Shown piece after piece: positions 1 through 6,775 of a stretch of 7,953 nucleotides of DNA; the stretch's first letter is position 1, and the number at the start of each line of letters is the position of its first letter. This stretch comes from an uncultured bacterium. Lineage in GTDB: Bacteria > Bacteroidota > Bacteroidia > Sphingobacteriales > Sphingobacteriaceae. Below the pieces are notes generated by a model. The model was given only the letters and a program-made list of their open reading frames with translations. It was not told the DNA's origin and searched no databases. The stretch covers positions 1 through 7,953 of the forward strand of contig CAJBVG010000129.1 of NCBI GenBank assembly GCA_903958995.1. Direction: 5' to 3'. The position numbers were made by a program, and so were the translations under genes.

Positions 1-2
1 CT

Positions 3-2678
3 CTTAAATCAGTTGCTGAGCAATTAAAAGAAGCGGTAGTAGTAGGTTATGGCACAAAAACAAGAAAAGATATTACAGGGTCTATATCATCAGTTTCTAC
101 AAAAGAGATGGATAAAAGACCATTGCCACGTTTAGAAAATATGTTGCAAGGGCAAGCAGCAGGTGTACAGGTTACACAATTCTCTGGGAAACCAGGCAAT
201 GCCCTTTCAATACGAGTAAGGGGAGCTACTTCAATAAGTGCTGGTAGCGAACCATTATATGTATTAGATGGAATTCCATTATTAGACGCTGAAGGTATTA
301 ATGCAGCAGACATCGCTTCTATAGAAGTATTGAAAGATGCATCAGCATCTGCAATTTATGGAGCTAGAGCAGCTAATGGCGTTGTACTTATTACAACAAA
401 GCTAGGTGCAGCAGGCACATCACAAGCAAGTTTTAATAGTTACTATGGCTTTAGTGAAGTCACTAAAAAACTTCCAATGCTTGGAACTCCTGATTACATC
501 GATTTAATTAACGAATCGTATGTGAACTCTAGTCAAGCACCACGATTAGATCCAGCTGCTTATACAGAAAATACTAATTGGCAAGATCAAATTTTCAGAA
601 GAGCTGCCACTTCAAATTATCAATTAACATTTTCTGGAGGCGACCGTAAAAACAGATACTACTTATCGATGAACAGACAAAACCAAGAAGGTATTGTAAA
701 AGGTTCTGATTATGTACGTACTGGTTTACGTTTAAAAATGCTTAGTGAAGTAAATCCGAAATTACGTATCGGTACTAACATCTCGGTTAACAATAACAAG
801 TATGATAATGTACCTGATAATAGTCGAGTAAACCAAGGTGGTGTGATTTTAGGAGCATTATCATCTCCTACATTAATTGGCATATATAAAGCAGATGGAA
901 CATATACAGTAAACCCATTACAAGCTTGGGAAAATCCGGTAGCAAATATTGAAGCTCCACTTGATGAAACGAATACATTACGTTTAGTGGGTAATATGTT
1001 TTTTGAATATGATATCATAAAAGATTTAACATTTAAATCATCATTCAGTACAGAAACCTATTTTAGTAAAAACAATTATTTCTTAGACCCATTCCGTACA
1101 CAGTATGGAAGAAGTTTAAAAGGTATAGGATCTAATAGTACTAATCAAGAATTAGTTTGGTTAGCAGAGAATACATTAACATATAAAAAACAATTAGGGA
1201 ACCACAATTTAGAATTTTTAGGTGGTTACACTGCGCAAGCATCACGATATGAAAGTACATATGCTAGAGCAGAAGGTTTTCCGAACGCTTCAGTTACTAC
1301 ATTAAATGCAGGTAGCAGAAAAGCAGAAGCAACTTCATACGCATCAGAGTGGGCATTGCTTTCTTACTTAGGTCGTGTATCTTATAAATATAAGAGTGCG
1401 TACTTAGCCGATTTCAACATGCGTGTTGATGGATCTTCTAGATTCGGCAAGAGCAATCGCTATGGTTATTTCCCATCAGCATCTATTGGATGGAGAATTT
1501 CTGATGAACGTTTTATGCCAGAAACAAAATGGGTTGATGACTTAAAAATAAGATTGAGTGTGGGTGCAAATGGGAATCAAAACATTGGCGACTATGCATC
1601 GTATGGTTTATATGCGATGGGTGCGAATTATAATTTTAATGGAACCATTTACCCAGGCACAAGACCATCAACGATTGGTAATGCAAATTTAAAATGGGAA
1701 AGTACTATTCAATATGATTTAGGAGTAGATTATAGCTTTTTAAATTATGCAGTAACCTTAACTGCAGATTACTATATAAAACGTACAAAAGATTTATTAG
1801 TAAATGTTGATTTACCATTAAGCACAGGATTTAGCAGTGGTATACAAAATTTAGGAGAAATTGAAAATAAAGGATTTGAATTAGGCATAAGAACTAGAAA
1901 TCTATCAACAAAAGATTTCAATTGGGTAAGTAATTTCAATTTTTCAGCAAACCGCAATAACGTAATTAGTATTGGTGGAGAAGATAAAGTGATTTACGGA
2001 GGCGATATCCCTGAGAAAGGATATACAGTGATTGTAAAAGAAGGAATGCCATTAGGTGCATTCTATGGTTACATCAGCGAAGGTGTTGATCCAAATACAG
2101 GTAACATTATTTTCACTGATTTAAACGGTGATGGTGTGATAGATGATTTAGATCGTAAAGTTATTGGAAATGCAACTCCTGATTTTATGATTGGATTTAA
2201 CAATACTATATCATACAAAAATTTCGACTTAGACTTTTTATTACAAGGGTGCTACGGTAATGAAGTATTTAATGCTACACGAATTGAAACAGAAGGAATG
2301 TTTTCTGTGAAAAATGGTAGCATAACAACTTTAGATCGCTGGCAAAATGTAGGTGACCAAACTTCAATGCCAATTGCAATTTTTGGAGACCCTAATAAAA
2401 ACAGTCGTATTAGTAATCGTTTTATTGAAGATGGTTCATTCTTGCGTTTACGTTCTGTAACCTTATCGTACCATGTTCCAACAAAATGGGTGTCGCGCTT
2501 TGGTATAAACCAATTCGATGCTTATATAAGTGGACAAAATTTATTTGTAATCTCAAATTATTCTGGATATGACCCAGAAGTAAATAGAGATGGTGGCAAT
2601 AGTATTTCACAAGGAATTGACTATGGTACCTATCCTCAATCAAGAACAATTATTGGTGGTGTTAAAATCGATTTTTAA
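3..2678 (+). CDS. SusC/RagA-like TonB-dependent outer-membrane transporter (5' partial)
   Basis: Imports oligosaccharides across the outer membrane using TonB energy, working as a complex with the SusD-like lipoprotein encoded next. The frame is open from the window edge, so the N-terminus is missing; 891 residues are visible, against about 1000 for the family. The lost part should be the signal peptide and the carboxypeptidase-regulatory-like domain. The visible start carries the SusC hallmark EAVVVGYGT (visible residues 10-18), just before the plug. Plug signatures follow: LENMLQGQAAGV, SIRVRG, PLYVLDGIPL, then EVLKDASASAIYGARAANGV. The rest is beta-barrel, with the usual late segment DLNGDGVIDDLDR followed by GNATPDFMIGFNN, and it ends in a terminal phenylalanine as barrel proteins do. 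Stop TAA is at 2676-2678, 10 bp before susD. The family call is very safe; the substrate cannot be read from the protein itself. Confidence 0.97.
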   Translation, partial: LKSVAEQLKEAVVVGYGTKTRKDITGSISSVSTKEMDKRPLPRLENMLQGQAAGVQVTQFSGKPGNALSIRVRGATSISAGSEPLYVLDGIPLLDAEGINAADIASIEVLKDASASAIYGARAANGVVLITTKLGAAGTSQASFNSYYGFSEVTKKLPMLGTPDYIDLINESYVNSSQAPRLDPAAYTENTNWQDQIFRRAATSNYQLTFSGGDRKNRYYLSMNRQNQEGIVKGSDYVRTGLRLKMLSEVNPKLRIGTNISVNNNKYDNVPDNSRVNQGGVILGALSSPTLIGIYKADGTYTVNPLQAWENPVANIEAPLDETNTLRLVGNMFFEYDIIKDLTFKSSFSTETYFSKNNYFLDPFRTQYGRSLKGIGSNSTNQELVWLAENTLTYKKQLGNHNLEFLGGYTAQASRYESTYARAEGFPNASVTTLNAGSRKAEATSYASEWALLSYLGRVSYKYKSAYLADFNMRVDGSSRFGKSNRYGYFPSASIGWRISDERFMPETKWVDDLKIRLSVGANGNQNIGDYASYGLYAMGANYNFNGTIYPGTRPSTIGNANLKWESTIQYDLGVDYSFLNYAVTLTADYYIKRTKDLLVNVDLPLSTGFSSGIQNLGEIENKGFELGIRTRNLSTKDFNWVSNFNFSANRNNVISIGGEDKVIYGGDIPEKGYTVIVKEGMPLGAFYGYISEGVDPNTGNIIFTDLNGDGVIDDLDRKVIGNATPDFMIGFNNTISYKNFDLDFLLQGCYGNEVFNATRIETEGMFSVKNGSITTLDRWQNVGDQTSMPIAIFGDPNKNSRISNRFIEDGSFLRLRSVTLSYHVPTKWVSRFGINQFDAYISGQNLFVISNYSGYDPEVNRDGGNSISQGIDYGTYPQSRTIIGGVKIDF
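30..56 (+). other. TonB-box-like segment of the SusC protein
   Basis: Encodes EAVVVGYGT, the conserved stretch immediately before the plug domain in SusC-type transporters and the expected contact site for TonB. It lies upstream of the first in-frame ATG at 108, which shows that this ATG is internal and that the gene continues to the left of the window. Confidence 0.75.
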
Positions 2679-2688
2679 TATAAAGACT

Positions 2689-4119
2689 ATGAAAAGATAT
2701 AACTCAATATTTATTTTATTTTTTGCAGCTTCTATATTAAGTGGATGTAAAAAAGATTTTTTAGATCGTGAACCTATTTCCGATTTAACAGAAGGAAACT
2801 TTTTCAAAACTGGCAACGATGCTGAATCGGCAATTATCGCAGCTTATGATAATTTACAAACCGAGTATTACATTTTTGATTATTATATCAACAATGATGT
2901 AGTATCTGATGATTGCTATGCGGGTGGAGACAACCAAAACAATTTTCAATTAGATCGATTTACAACGACTACCACAAACGGTAACGTAAATCGCGATTGG
3001 ATTTATTTATACGATGCAATTAGCAGAACAAATGCTGTATTAGATAATGTTGGGAACATCAACTCACCTGATTTAACAGAAACTAGAAAGCAAGAGATTT
3101 TAGGAGAAGCTGCTTTCTTAAGAGCAATGCATTATTTCCAATTAGTAAATTTATATGGTGCTATTCCATTAATTACACACAAAGTAAATTCAACAGACCC
3201 TTCAATTGTATATCAAGCAAGAGTTCCTGTAGAAGCTATTTATGAAAGTATCATTACTGATTTGAATTTTGCGGTTAGTCGTGTGCCATGGGTTTATCCA
3301 TCGAGCAAACAAAGAGCAACAAGAGGCGCGTGCTATGCATTACTAGCAAAAGCACATGCACATAAACCAACACCAAACTGGGCAGAGGTATTAAATGCAA
3401 CATCAGCAATTACTTCAGGCAGTACCTATTCATTGATGACTAACTATAATTTTTTATGGGATGGTAATCACGAGAATTGTGCAGAGTCTATTTTTGAAAT
3501 ACAATTTGTGGCAAGTGGCAGTGAAGCTAACTGGGGACCACAATTAACTTTACCTCCATCAATCACAAAAGATAGTTGGAGAAAATTCAATACCCCATCA
3601 AACGATTTAATTGCTGCATTTAAAGCAGCAGGTGATACCTTAAGATATCATGCATCTATCGTTTACGAAACTAAATTGCCTTGGAAAGACTCGTATTTCC
3701 CAAATGATACCATTCCTTTTACTTATAAATTAAGAACTGCTGCAGGTTGGGCTAGTCCGAACAATAATATTCTAATTCGTTTGGCTGATGTGATTTTATT
3801 ACAAGCGGAAGCAAAAACAGAATTGAACGACTTAGCAGGAGCAATTACCGATTTAAATACTATTCGTACTCGTGCTATGCTACCAAATACTCATGCCGTT
3901 TCTCAAGATCAACTTAGAGATTCGATAGCATTAGAGCGTCGTTTAGAATTAGCATTTGAAGGACATCGTTGGTTCGACTTGAAACGCACAGGTAAAGCGA
4001 TTTCTACGATGAACAATTTGAACTTAGATTATAATGTAACTACTGAGAGACTTATATGGCCAATACCACAAAATGAATTGGACAGAAATCCGAAGTTAAC
4101 TCAAAACCCAGGCTATTAA
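2689..4119 (+). CDS. SusD/RagB-like glycan-binding outer-membrane lipoprotein
   Basis: Surface lipoprotein that forms the lid over the SusC barrel and helps bind and deliver the glycan. The chosen start gives 476 residues and a clean lipoprotein signal: a hydrophobic stretch ending in the lipobox LSGC with Cys20, followed by KKDFLDREP, a typical mature SusD start. The SusD N-terminal/TPR-like region is visible at about 138-162 (EILGEAAFLRAMHYFQLVNLYG read in two parts). The C-terminal SusD domain shows ILIRLADVILLQAEA (361-375), ALERRLELAFEGHRWFDLKR (414-433), WPIPQNEL (457-464) and the characteristic NPGY end. An in-frame ATG at 2590 would add 33 residues and bury the lipoprotein signal while overlapping susC, so 2689 is preferred. 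The gap to susC is 10 bp and the pair is surely co-transcribed. The ligand is unknown. Confidence 0.97.
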   Translation: MKRYNSIFILFFAASILSGCKKDFLDREPISDLTEGNFFKTGNDAESAIIAAYDNLQTEYYIFDYYINNDVVSDDCYAGGDNQNNFQLDRFTTTTTNGNVNRDWIYLYDAISRTNAVLDNVGNINSPDLTETRKQEILGEAAFLRAMHYFQLVNLYGAIPLITHKVNSTDPSIVYQARVPVEAIYESIITDLNFAVSRVPWVYPSSKQRATRGACYALLAKAHAHKPTPNWAEVLNATSAITSGSTYSLMTNYNFLWDGNHENCAESIFEIQFVASGSEANWGPQLTLPPSITKDSWRKFNTPSNDLIAAFKAAGDTLRYHASIVYETKLPWKDSYFPNDTIPFTYKLRTAAGWASPNNNILIRLADVILLQAEAKTELNDLAGAITDLNTIRTRAMLPNTHAVSQDQLRDSIALERRLELAFEGHRWFDLKRTGKAISTMNNLNLDYNVTTERLIWPIPQNELDRNPKLTQNPGY

Positions 4120-4176
4120 TTTAAATAAAACCTAAATAATATATATACAATTACAAACTTTTAAAAACCCTTTATT
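4120..4176 (+). other. AT-rich, G-free spacer between susD and the binding-protein gene
   Basis: This 57-bp leader contains no G on the + strand and only eight C residues, so it cannot hold a Shine-Dalgarno site. That fits the SD-independent initiation common in Bacteroidota, where A/T-rich unstructured leaders are typical. I see no TAnnTTTG promoter box and no terminator hairpin, so read-through from susD is the simplest view. Confidence 0.6.
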
Positions 4177-5160
4177 ATGAAAAAAATCTATTTACTTTTT
4201 ATTGTGATGTTTGCTGCTGTAGTATCTAATGCGCAAACTATTAATGCTACAGTTTCTGTAGACATGACAGGTTTCACTGTACCAAGTGCAGGTGTGCATA
4301 TTGCAGGAAGCTTCAACGGATGGAATCCAGCTGGAACAGCATTGACTGACAACGGTGGAAACATTTGGAGTGCAGTACTTGTTGTTACACCAGGTAACGA
4401 CATTGAGTACAAGTTCATCAATGGTGATGCTTGGGGTGCTGATGAGTCGGCTCCTGCTGAGTGTACATCAGGTGGTGGTAATCGTATCTTCACTGCAGAA
4501 AGTTCAGACATGACTATCCCTGTAGTACCTTTTGATGGATGTCCAGCTTTTACACCGCACAAAACCATTAAATTAAGTATTGACATGGGTACTGCTGTAA
4601 TTTCTGCAGATAGTATTCACATTGCAGGTAACTTTAACGGATGGAGTTCAGGTGGAACTGTTGTTTTATTAAAGAGCGGAACTAAATATGAAATCACTGC
4701 TCAAATTTTATCTTCTATTTTAGTTATTCAATACAAATTCTTAAATGGAAAAAACTGGGGTACAGAAGAAAATCCAATTGGCACTTGTGCTAATTCAAGC
4801 AAAAACCGTTTATATAACATTGCAACTATTCCTTCTGGAACAGCTCCAACTTATATGTTCGGAACTTGTGATTTAAGTGCTAGTTCAGGTATTAACGCTG
4901 GTGAGAACATGTTTAACTTTAATGTGTATCCAAGTATTACTTCTGATTTCATTGAAGTTAACTTCAATTCAGTAAACAAAAACGATATTACTTTTTCAAT
5001 TTATAACACAAATGGTTCTTTAATTACTAGAGAAACTATGAGCAGAACTCAAAATACAATTGAAAAGAAATTCGACGTTAGTGGTTTAGCATCTGGTGTT
5101 TACTTATTAGAAGTAATGAACAACGGAAGCAGAAACACTGAAAGATTTATTGTAAGATAA
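4177..5160 (+). CDS. T9SS-exported protein with two AMPK/CBM48-like glycan-binding repeats (SusE/F-position surface binding protein)
   Basis: Likely an extracellular glycan-binding protein, placed where SusE/SusF-type proteins sit in PULs. It has 327 residues. An ordinary signal peptide ends near A19|Q20 (SNAQ) and there is no lipobox cysteine. Two E-set repeats follow, about 21-125 and 130-233. Each has the AMPK-beta/CBM48 signature: HIAGSFNGW (41-49) with YKFINGDAWG (78-87), and HIAGNFNGW (148-156) with YKFLNGKNWG (186-195). The tryptophans at 49/86 and 156/194 line up with the two glycogen-contacting tryptophans of AMPK beta. Each repeat also has a cysteine pair (96/122 and 204/231) that could form a disulfide. 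The last ~84 residues are a T9SS type A sorting domain (FNVYPS..., DVSGLASGVYLLEV, ending ERFIVR). No catalytic domain is present. Binding is inferred from the fold; the ligand is unproven. Confidence 0.88.
   Translation: MKKIYLLFIVMFAAVVSNAQTINATVSVDMTGFTVPSAGVHIAGSFNGWNPAGTALTDNGGNIWSAVLVVTPGNDIEYKFINGDAWGADESAPAECTSGGGNRIFTAESSDMTIPVVPFDGCPAFTPHKTIKLSIDMGTAVISADSIHIAGNFNGWSSGGTVVLLKSGTKYEITAQILSSILVIQYKFLNGKNWGTEENPIGTCANSSKNRLYNIATIPSGTAPTYMFGTCDLSASSGINAGENMFNFNVYPSITSDFIEVNFNSVNKNDITFSIYNTNGSLITRETMSRTQNTIEKKFDVSGLASGVYLLEVMNNGSRNTERFIVR
4237..4551 (+). repeat. Binding repeat 1 (AMPK/CBM48-like E-set domain)
   Basis: First of two tandem protein repeats, residues about 21-125. Key residues are H41, the FNGW tryptophan W49, W86 after YKFINGDA, and the cysteines C96 and C122. 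It aligns with the second repeat at an offset of 107-109 residues. Confidence 0.82.
4564..4875 (+). repeat. Binding repeat 2 (AMPK/CBM48-like E-set domain)
   Basis: Second tandem repeat, residues about 130-233, with H148, W156, W194, C204 and C231 in matching positions to repeat 1. The DNA around the FNGW motif is still similar (both contain ATTGCAGG and AACGGATGGA), while flanking codons have diverged, which points to an old internal duplication. Confidence 0.82.
4906..5157 (+). other. T9SS type A C-terminal sorting domain
   Basis: Residues about 244-327 show the Por secretion tail pattern: a short FNVYPS segment, a strand-rich middle (ITFSIYNTNGSLI), then DVSGLASGVYLLEV and a basic ending, ERFIVR. 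The usual YPNP reads YPSI here, a minor departure. It predicts export through the type IX system to the cell surface or medium. Confidence 0.85.
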
Positions 5161-5304
5161 TAACCTAACTAACCTAATATTAATGTAGAGATTGAGCCAT
5201 TTAGACAATATCCGTGTAGTGTTTTTCATATAGTGAATTAGTTGTTTTTTCAGTTAATTTGGATAAAGTCTAGGTGGTTTCAATTTTTATATAATTTAAT
5301 TTTA
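5161..5304 (+). other. 144-bp intergenic region before the GH30 genes
   Basis: This is the longest non-coding stretch in the window. It begins with a second in-frame stop (TAATAA) and two copies of AACCTAA (5162-5168 and 5171-5177). TTAATTTG at 5254-5261 matches seven of eight positions of the Bacteroidota -7 box TAnnTTTG, but I find no convincing -33 TTG at the proper distance. No terminator hairpin or small gene was seen. It may hold a weak internal promoter for the two glycosidases, but this is unproven. Confidence 0.4.
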
Positions 5305-6750
5305 ATGAATAAAGTAATCCGTTGTTTTTTGTTTTGCATTACACTTGTACATTACAGCTGTAAAGGGAAAGATGTAATTACTCCCAAAACACCTGTAACA
5401 CCAAATGATGGAACAGTAAAGGTGTGGCGAACAAATCACGAGGGAAGTCTGCTTTTGTATAAAGAGCCACTCAATATAAAATTCAAAGATAGTGCCACCT
5501 CAGATTTAACAATTTTGGTGGACCCTTCACAAACTCGACAAGAGATGGAAGGTTTTGGGGCTGCCCTTACCGGAGCTTCAGCATATGTATTACTACATCA
5601 TCTTGATGCATTTCAACGTACAGCCTGCTTAAAAGAATTATTCGACCCAACTTATGGAATCGGATTAAGCTATTTGCGCTTAACGATGGGAGCGTCTGAT
5701 TTTTCTGTAGCTAATTTCACGTACGATGATATTCCAACTAACCAAATCGATACCGACTTGGTTAACTTTTCTATTTCAAAAGATGAATTAGAAGTGATCC
5801 CTGTGCTAAAAGAAATTTTAGCCATTCAACCAAATTTGCAACTAATGGCTTCACCTTGGAGCGGACCAGCTTGGTTAAAAACAAATAAAAAATTAACCAA
5901 CGGAGGACATGTAAATACTGCTTATTATAAAACGTATGCAGATTACTTTGTTAAATATATTTTAGCTTTTAAACAACACGGCATTACTATTAATGCTATC
6001 ACCATACAAAACGAACCACTTTATGCAGCTGCTTATGCTAGTTTAGAAATGTCGGCTAAAGAACAAGCCGATTTTATAAAAAATGCATTAGGTCCTGCTT
6101 TAGAAAAGAATAATTTACTTACTAAAATAATTATTTACGACCACAACTGGGATCGTCCGGATTACCCATTGGAAGTACTTGCTGATGCTGATGCATACAA
6201 ATACATATCGGGTACTGCTTTCCATTGTTATGGGGGTAATGTGAGTGCAATGACACAAGTGTCTAATCGCTATCCAGACAAAGGCATATATTTTACAGAA
6301 TGTTCTGGAGGAGATTTCTCGCCAGATTTCGGCAATAACTTAGCATGGAACACTGAAAATTTAATTGTAGGTTCTCCTCGAAACAATGCTAAGAATGTGT
6401 TGTTTTGGAATTTAGCCTTAGATGAAAATCATGGCCCGAAACTAAATGGATGTCAGGATTGCAGAGGTGTAGTAACTGTAAATTCTACAACTGGTATTGT
6501 TGAGAAAAATGTTGAATATTATATATTAGGACACGCCTCTAAGTTTGTTACTCGAGGTGCACAACGTATTGAAACTGCAGACACTAGAAATGTCGGCATC
6601 TCTCAAGTAGCTTATATTAATACTGATGGTAGCAAGGCACTACTTGCTTACAACCACCTATCAACAAAGCAAACCATTCAAATAAAATTCGGAACACAAT
6701 CATTTACATACGCAATAGATGCTGGAGCATTAGTAACTTTTGTATGGTAA
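5305..6750 (+). CDS. GH30-family glycoside hydrolase, lipoprotein (probable beta-glucosidase/beta-1,6-glucanase type)
   Basis: Retaining glycosidase of clan GH-A with 481 residues. It starts with a hydrophobic signal ending at Cys19 (VHYSC|KGKD). The lipobox is imperfect but fits Bacteroidota lipoproteins, and a Thr/Pro-rich linker (26-33) follows. GH30 landmarks in order: EMEGFGAALTGASA (80-93), MASPWSGPAWLKTN (181-194), acid/base Glu237 in IQNEP, HCYGG (307-311), nucleophile Glu332 in YFTECSGG, and WNLALDENHGPK (368-379). A GCQDCRG segment (382-388) with a CxxC pair comes next, and the C-terminal beta-sandwich is complete. Both catalytic glutamates are present. An in-frame ATG at 5242 would add 21 residues before the signal, so it is rejected. 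The family includes glucosylceramidases, exo-beta-1,6-glucosidases that debranch laminarin, and endo-beta-1,6-glucanases. The PUL context favours a beta-glucan, but subfamily and linkage are not settled. The second GH30 follows after 25 bp. Confidence 0.93.
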   Translation: MNKVIRCFLFCITLVHYSCKGKDVITPKTPVTPNDGTVKVWRTNHEGSLLLYKEPLNIKFKDSATSDLTILVDPSQTRQEMEGFGAALTGASAYVLLHHLDAFQRTACLKELFDPTYGIGLSYLRLTMGASDFSVANFTYDDIPTNQIDTDLVNFSISKDELEVIPVLKEILAIQPNLQLMASPWSGPAWLKTNKKLTNGGHVNTAYYKTYADYFVKYILAFKQHGITINAITIQNEPLYAAAYASLEMSAKEQADFIKNALGPALEKNNLLTKIIIYDHNWDRPDYPLEVLADADAYKYISGTAFHCYGGNVSAMTQVSNRYPDKGIYFTECSGGDFSPDFGNNLAWNTENLIVGSPRNNAKNVLFWNLALDENHGPKLNGCQDCRGVVTVNSTTGIVEKNVEYYILGHASKFVTRGAQRIETADTRNVGISQVAYINTDGSKALLAYNHLSTKQTIQIKFGTQSFTYAIDAGALVTFVW

Positions 6751-6775
6751 TTAATAATTAAAATATTTAGTACTA

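Noticed and set aside
108..110. ATG at 108 as the start of the SusC gene
   Set aside because: The same frame is open to the window edge and encodes the conserved EAVVVGYGT segment upstream, so this methionine is internal.
710..1018. Minus-strand open frame of about 100 codons inside the SusC gene
   Set aside because: It lies wholly antisense to strongly conserved transporter sequence and shows no recognisable protein; similar minus-strand frames at 47-313, 1772-1957, 2422-2649, 4188-4586 and 7174-7371 are rejected for the same reason.
2137..2175. DLNGDGVIDDLDR as an EF-hand or dockerin-type calcium module in SusC
   Set aside because: This loop is a standard element of SusC-family barrels and not a separate dockerin domain.
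2590..2688. In-frame upstream start for the SusD gene at 2590
   Set aside because: It overlaps the SusC gene by 89 bases and puts 33 residues ahead of an otherwise perfect lipoprotein signal.
5242..5304. In-frame upstream start for the first GH30 at 5242
   Set aside because: It would bury the lipoprotein signal that begins at 5305; the extra residues look like translated spacer.
6751..6775. Possible terminator in the gap between the two GH30 genes
   Set aside because: The 25-bp gap has short AT palindromes (TTAATAATTAA, AAATATTT) but no GC-containing stem and no following T-run, so it is just AT-rich spacer.
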